From Sodiomyces alkalinus F11 (taxonomy: Eukaryota; Ascomycota; Sordariomycetes; Glomerellales; Plectosphaerellaceae), in contig NW_021167082.1 in the NCBI RefSeq assembly GCF_003711515.1, positions 1,853,691 through 1,917,690 of the forward strand: DNA of 64,000 nt, in the 5' to 3' direction. How positions within the stretch are numbered: the stretch's first letter is position 1; every line of letters begins with the position of its first letter. A program made the translations under genes and the position numbers. Below are positions 58,290 to 64,000 of this stretch, in pieces. Below the pieces are notes generated by a model. That model saw only the letters and a program-made list of their open reading frames with translations, had not been told where the DNA came from and did not search any database.

Positions 58290-59740
58290 TTAATCGATAA
58301 GTAAGTAAAGATATCTTCTAATATATCTAACGCCGAATAGAAAGCGGCCGCTACTACCCTTATTAACTAAAAGGATTACGCAGTATAGGAGCGCGCCGTA
58401 CGCGGTAAATCTGCCTCCTACTAGGATAACTATCTTAATTTAAAGCTAAGCGATAAGGAGGCTAACGCCTATCTCCTCCCTATACCTACGCCGCCTAATA
58501 TCCGTAAATATAAGGCCCTTACCGTGGACCCTAACGCGGAGGAGGCTATAGCTATTACCGTCACGGCTACTCCGTCTGCTATTATCACGCTAAAGGGCGA
58601 TAAGGCCACGGACGCTACGGATACCGCCACGGCTACTATAGCCGGTGCTATAACGGCCACGGCTATCGGTAAGAGGAAGACGGCCGCTCGCCGGAAGGCT
58701 ATGGCCGTAATAAAAGAACTAATAACTAGGAGGCCTATATCTATTAACGACCTCTCTAAAAAGGGACGTACGCGTTACCTATAAGATCGCCGTGTATACC
58801 GCGAGGAAAAGGTAGACTATAACACGTAGTAAAAGGAGTTTAATAAGGTATACTCCTATATTAAAGGGACCGTCTATACTATATTATATAGCCTCCTTAC
58901 TTAGTTATAGAACGATACCGTAAATAACCTATAGGCTTACATTACTATCCTATACGCGTACGTAGGACTAACCTCTATAGACCTCTATAAGGAAGCCTTA
59001 GTCCTGTATCCATAATACACTACGCCTATAAAGGCTATACCTAAGGATATAGACGGCTAGGTTATAAGCTAGAAAATAGCAATAATATACTATAAATATA
59101 TAAACGTTTTCGAGCTATTAAGCGCGGACTATTAGGTAGAAGACGCGTTAAAAGCTATTAGACCTATCGCCTAGGAATAGAGTAATAACTACCTAGTAAA
59201 TAACTACGATAAGATTACGGAAAACGAGCTAACGATTAACGACTTCGAAAAGGCTCTACGTATAGTTCTTAGTAATATAAAGAGTCTATGATCCTCCGCT
59301 ATAAAGCCTAGAGTAGGGAGAGGTACCTTTAATACCCTCGGGAACCTCCCCAATACTAAGGATACTACTAATAATAAAGATAATAAGAAGTATTCTTATA
59401 GTAATACGTCCATAAAGGCTATCCCTTCTATAATAAAGAGGCCTTATGGGATATATAAGAACCCCTATACTACCGCCGCCTATTAGTATATAAGACCGGA
59501 TATACACCCTTATACCTGGCGTGGCCGTGAAGATAATACGAAGGTTACGGAAAAGAAGATATATAATTATAGTTTTAACAGCCGCGTGGATACCGCGATA
59601 TAGAAAAGGCGGGAAGCCTTAGGGGCTATTACCGCTAATAAGATAGAGGAAGTCTAGGAAGATTAACTCTATAATACCACGCCTAGTATAACTACTATAT
59701 AATAAAATCGGGGGGTTATTAGGCCGCCCGTAAGTATAGC
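58290..59740 (+). pseudogene. Copia H gag
   Basis: Plus strand. The longest open stretch, 58524-58784, is a genuine piece rich in Ala/Thr/Ile repeats (TATPSAIITLKGDKATDATD), ending KKGRTRYL. The capsid-like part follows (YSYIKGTVYTILYSLLTW near 58850, LQAYITILYAYVGLTSIDLY-like near 58930, NDFEKALRIVLSNIK near 59240). A zinc-knuckle-like spacing near 59555-59605 reads IYNYSFNSRVDTAI. Minus-strand open frames 58469-58660 and 59286-59507 are shadows. Confidence 0.7.
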
Positions 59741-61419
59741 TTTAAAAGACCTATCCGTTACCGCGATAGGGAGACTAGGCGCCCACCTAACCTAGGGGGT
59801 AACGCGCCGTCGTCGTACGACGACACTATTAAGATTATAATAAGAATAGGGAGTATCCCTCTCTATTAACTAAGCTAGAGCGCTATTATACTACGCGATC
59901 CTAGACTTAGGATCGTTAATCTATATCTTTAATAATCGAGGCCGTTTTACGGCCGTTAGACTACCCACGGATACTTTATCTGTATCCCTTTAGGTGGGTA
60001 CTTATAAGGCTTCTATCCTCGGATACGGAGACGTTAAGTTACGTATATAGTCCTTATCGGGCACGAAAAGGCTACTACGCCTCCGTGACGTTATATACTA
60101 TAAGGAATTCGTTATAAATATCGTCTCGGAATACTAACTACGCCTATAAGGTTACCGTTAGGATACCGTAAATAATACTATCGTTAGCTCCGCTGATAAC
60201 CGGCCTATCTATAAGTTACTAGATATCCACGGCTAGTATATAATTAAGCGCGCGGAAGCCACGGCCGCTACCGCGTTCGTAGTCTTAGTAAGGCACCCCC
60301 GCGATAACCCGTATAGAAGATCACGATAACCGCGGTAACCGTAGAAGACTACGGTATAACGGTAGTATAAACGCCTTGGCCACTACAGCACCGATACTCT
60401 TATAAAGATCGTCGACGCCACTTAGGGGGTAAAAATAAAACGACCTCGTATAACGGACTACAACGCGTGTAGATTATCGTAAATACCTACGTTGATCCGG
60501 CGGATACTATCCCTTTACCAGTTAAAGCCCGGAGAGGCCCTAGCCGTTAATTTCCACGATCTAGAAGAGACGGAGTCGTTAGCGGGCGGACTATATAAGT
60601 CTATTATATTCGTTATAAACGTGTATATATGTTATATATAGGATTATTACCTATAGAAAAGAGACTAAGGCTTTATCCTATACGCGCTAAAAGACGTTTT
60701 TACCCTACTTAAGACCTAATTCGATATTAGGCCACGCGTTCTATAGGCCGATTCTAAGATATTTTAGCACCTAGAAGTCGTTACTTTCCTCGCTACTATG
60801 GGGGTGGAAGGTTAGCCGTCGGCACTATATTTATAGAATTAAAACGGCGTTATAGAACGGATTAGAGGTATCGTTAAAAGGAGGGCGAGGGCTATAAGGA
60901 TTAAGGCTAATCTACCCACGTCTATCTCGCCTAAGATCTTTAAGACTGCTATATATCTGTATAATAGGACGCTACGATATATTAACGACTAGCGAACGCT
61001 ATATAAAGGCCTACGCGGCCGTTAACCTAACCTTACACACCTACGAGCTTATAGCTATAAAGCCTTTATAAAAACGCGCGATACCTAAGCTAAAAGGAAC
61101 CGCCTATAAAGGCTAGAACCGAAGGTATAGATCGGTTATTATATCGGATACTAATCCTTAAGTAGCTTCCGTATTTAGCTACTATACCTAACGGATATTA
61201 TCACTATAAGAGATATAGTCTTTAACGAAGATAAGATATTTAACGGTAGGATTAAAATGCTATAAGCTATAGCTTCCGCCGAGGAAATCGGGGAACGCCT
61301 ATAATCTATCCGTATTACCTAATCTAATAAGACCGTAAATAGGCTACTATTAAGAGGTATAGCCGTAGACGTATTAGATCTTAAGTCGGAAAACTCTAAC
61401 GCTACCACTATTACTATAG

Positions 61420-61760
61420 ACGAAGGCGAGGCCGTCGCTATTACTACGAGAGAGGCTACTACTATTACTATAGATAAGGTTCTAAATCTATAGCCTAATA
61501 CCTAAGCTATAGATTTAGAACCTCGTAACTCTAACACTACCGCTATTACTACGAGGCCGTCGCTATTACTACGAGAGAGGCTATTACTATTACTATAGAC
61601 TACACCGCTATTACTACGGGTACCGCTATTACTACGGATACTGCTATTACTATAGGAGAAGACTATACCACCGCTATTACTACGGGTAAAGGCGATAATA
61701 CCGCTATTACTACGAGAGACGCTACCGTTATTACTACGGACACTTTACGGTTTACCACTA
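61420..61760 (+). repeat. degenerate Ala-Ile-Thr-Thr repeats in H pol linker
   Basis: Repeated (G/A)CCGCTATTACTACG words encode TAITT-type repeats between integrase and RT, the usual low-complexity linker of Copia pol. About fifteen irregular units, interrupted by the hairpin at 61477-61523. Confidence 0.8.
61477..61523. repeat. 18-bp perfect inverted repeat (hairpin)
   Basis: AGGTTCTAAATCTATAGC at 61477-61494 pairs exactly with GCTATAGATTTAGAACCT at 61506-61523, with an 11-base loop. It lies in the pol linker of Copia H. In coding terms the arms read VLNLW and AIDLEP-like text, so the arms may be an inverted duplication of coding DNA. Confidence 0.92.
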
Positions 61761-64000
61761 CGAGGTTTAAACCGTTTCCTACGCCTCTAATATCCCCGGA
61801 AGATCCTACACGCACGTTCCTTATAGCGTTAGCGGTGGTCAGGGGCGTTAAGGTAGAAGGAGATAATAACTACTAACGGGCAGCCGCGGATACCCCTAAG
61901 GGGTGCCTATCGGCCGCGCGCCTATTACCCGCGCGCCTATTTATCGTAAGTATCTATAAGACCGAGAAGATATAGAATGATAATGCCTAGAAGGGGTTCT
62001 TTAACGCTAAAAGGACTTATAACCCTATACGCGCGAGGAAGTAAGCTATTAACGATAGCGATATCGGTGCTATAGATTCCACTCCCTCTAATACCTCCTA
62101 GCCTTTATCGTATATAACCCGCGAGGATCTCCCGCCTCTATTAAATCACCACCGCGATATACGTCTCCACCCGTTACGGGAGTAGTGGTTATAGGCTAAG
62201 GGGGAATACCTTAAAGGGCACCGATAGATAGGCCATTAGTAGGAGGTAGGTAGTAATTAGGCTAATAAGTAATAAGTCCTTATCTATAAATAGGTATACA
62301 CCTATAAATTTAATAAGGAGGGCACCCTCCTTAAGTGTAAGGCACGCCTTATAGTATAAGGGGATTAATAAAAACGGTTAGAGACTAAAGGTAACTACGC
62401 CGCCACGCTAGCCTCGCTGTCCTTCCGTATATTAATAGCGATCGCCGCACGATTTAACCTAAAAATAAGGTAATTCGACGCTATTAACGCGTTCTTTAAC
62501 GCTAGCCTTAAAGAAAAGGTATTTATAAAGATACCGTGAGGCTATAAAGTGCCAGGTAAGGTACTACTACTACGGAAAGCCCTTTTCGGATTAAGGGTAT
62601 CGCCACTACTATAGTAAAAGGAATTCAGCGGCACGCTATAGAGGATAGGCTTTATAGCCGTCCCTTATAACCCTTATATTATAATCCGCGACGGTTTAAT
62701 CCTATTCTTCTACGTTAACGATATCGGACTTATCTACTATAGAGATCGTAAGATAGACGCCGATAACCTTAAGGCTACCCTTAAGCGGAGCTATAGGCTA
62801 TCGGGAGGCGAGGAAATCCGCTAGTTCCTAGGAATTAAGGTCCTAAGGGATAAAGCTACCCGTAGGCTATAGCTATTATAATCCTCCTATATAGAAAAGA
62901 TCGCGGTTAAATACTATGTAGATATCCTTTACCGAAAACTATTAAAGGTCCTGTTATTAACGATAGAGCCGCTAATACCCCGCGGCGGTATACGCGCGTC
63001 GATTACCGAGGTCCGCTAATACTAGGGTATAATCGGTTCTATCCTATATACCGCTATTATAATAAGACCCGATATTACGTTCGCTTATTCAAAGCTTTCC
63101 TAATATAACGTTAACCCCTCCTCTAACCACCTTAGGAGGGCTTAATAAGTGCTGCTATTCCTATACTATATAAGACACTATTGCCTGGAATTCGGCGGGG
63201 ATGGGCTCTTCCTAATAGTAAGCGACGCGTCCTTTAGGGATAATCCAGACCGTAAAAGCTCGTAAGGATATACGATAAAGCTCTTCGGCGGCACCGTTAA
63301 CTAGAAGGCGGGTAAATAACCGATAGTCACGATATCGTTAATAGAATCGGAACTACTCGCTCTTATAGAGGCCGCTAAAGAGAGGCTATTCGTTAGCCGG
63401 ATATTGAGGGATTTAGAGCTTCGGTTAGACTAATAGTAACTATAGCTACACTATAATAATTAGCAGACTATTAACCTCGTTAATAAGAAGGCATAACGCC
63501 TACGAATAAGGCTACGGCACGTCGATATTTATAACCAGTAAGCATATTAGTTAGTATAGCAGGGCCTCTTTAAGGTTATATACGTTAACACGAAGGAGAT
63601 AATCGCGGACGGTTTAACGAAGACACTACCGGAGGCAGGGATCAAAAGACTATAGTAATAGCTTCATTTAACTAATTAAAAGGATCGTATTAAGTGGTCT
63701 AAACGACTACACGAAGAGATTAAACGCGCTAAAGCCACGGCTATAGCGACTACGAAGGCCCCCGAGGGCGTAGCAGATCCGATAAACATGAATTAAATAG
63801 ATTCGGCTAATCAGGATCAAGGAACCAATTAAGATAAAATTAAATTAAACGGTTAAATAGGGCGGATTTAGATCCCTTTTACGCGGGCGTTTTCCCCTAA
63901 CTATTGATTTTACGATAGAAAAGTTAAGAGCGTTTAGTTCAAACTAAAGCCTTTAATTAGTCAGTTAACCTAGGAAGACCCACCTTAACTAAGGGGGTGT

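Larger units (their letters stand above)
59741..63790 (+). pseudogene. Copia H pol (protease, integrase, RT, RNase H)
   Basis: Protease near 59895: YYAILDLGSLIYIFNNRGRF (Asp kept, DSG now DLG). Integrase: HHCC region near 60370-60480 (LGHYSTDTL, DYNACRLS), VNFHDLEE (first catalytic Asp to Asn), RVL-stop-ADSKIF and GVIERIRGIVKRRARA near 60860. RT: FNKEGTLLKCKARLI near 62310, QFDAINAFFNASLKEKVFIKIPQGY-like text near 62470, FFYVNDIGLIY near 62706 (YVDD to YVND). RNase H: SDASFRDNPDRKSSQGYTI near 63220, ESELLALIEAAKERLFVSRI near 63345, IIADGLTKTLPEAG near 63600. Stop codons at Gln/Trp throughout. Confidence 0.87.
57848..64000 (+). mobile_element. Copia retrotransposon H (5' LTR, gag-pol, runs off the window)
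   Basis: 5' LTR at 57848, then gag, protease, integrase, RT and RNase H in the Copia order. No 3' LTR is visible by 64000, so it continues beyond or is truncated. Same LTR family as A-cop and the solo LTR. The last 200 bases (63800-64000) show no gene. Confidence 0.85.

Noticed and set aside
58469..58660. Minus-strand Ala/Val-rich frame
   Set aside because: Opposite the Ala/Thr-rich plus-strand gag of Copia H; low-complexity shadow.
1..64000. Alternative genetic code with TAG/TAA read as Gln or Trp
   Set aside because: Stops replace both Gln and Trp codons, Cys/His become Tyr and Asp becomes Asn at the same time, and TpA excess is seen on both strands and in LTRs. Mutation by RIP explains all of this; a code change does not.

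Overview
The window looks like gene-free, transposon-packed DNA from a filamentous ascomycete (Pezizomycotina) that has been mutated by repeat-induced point mutation (RIP). I recognise no intact gene of any kind. Reading frames of Ty3/gypsy, Copia and LINE (Tad/I-like) elements can be followed for kilobases, but TAG or TAA stands at many Gln and Trp positions, Tyr stands where zinc-binding Cys/His is expected, and Asn stands where catalytic Asp is expected. CpA and TpG are scarce and TpA is in great excess on both strands, as CpA-to-TpA RIP predicts. No tRNA, rRNA, CRISPR or bacterial-type signal was seen. The host species cannot be named from this.

Layout. 1-4416: 3' part of gypsy copy A1 (pol with chromodomain, an antisense ORF, 3' LTR). 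4430-8445: LINE L1. 8450-9856: 3' end of a Copia element (G, minus strand), cut by an A-family LTR fragment (9857-10047, minus). 10048-15396: LINE L2. 15397-15683: a solo Copia-type LTR with a perfect 5-bp target duplication and little RIP. 15689-16985: unclassified. 16986-22512: second A-family gypsy copy, B. 22513-57811: a Copia element (A-cop) split by a large nest. 57848-64000: another Copia element (H) with 5' LTR and complete gag-pol, running to the window end.

The nest was worked out from paired LTRs and matching target-site duplications. Gypsy E (22577-56717, minus, TSD GCGAT) sits inside the Copia reading frame. Gypsy C (23581-31803, minus, TSD ACTCC) sits inside the antisense ORF of E. 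Gypsy D (37366-56049, plus, TSD GGGCG) sits inside the gag of E. Gypsy F (43278-53110, plus, TSD CTAAT) sits inside the 3' region of D. Removing the inserts leaves elements of about 7.2 kb (E), 8.2 kb (C), 8.8 kb (D) and 9.8 kb (F), all plausible full lengths.

The most interesting biology is an extra gene. A1/B, C, D and E each carry, between the end of pol and the 3' LTR, a long reading frame on the strand opposite to pol. C and D copies are clearly homologous to each other (poly-Asn/Lys-Arg N-terminus, short Cys/His motif, coiled-coil stretch, Lys-rich tract, shared C-terminal motif). The A/B and E copies carry a similarly placed Cys-type motif. F instead carries a sense-strand third ORF of about 530 codons after integrase. 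All coordinates of degenerate genes are approximate because starts and stops are eroded; LTR borders supported by TSDs are exact or nearly so.
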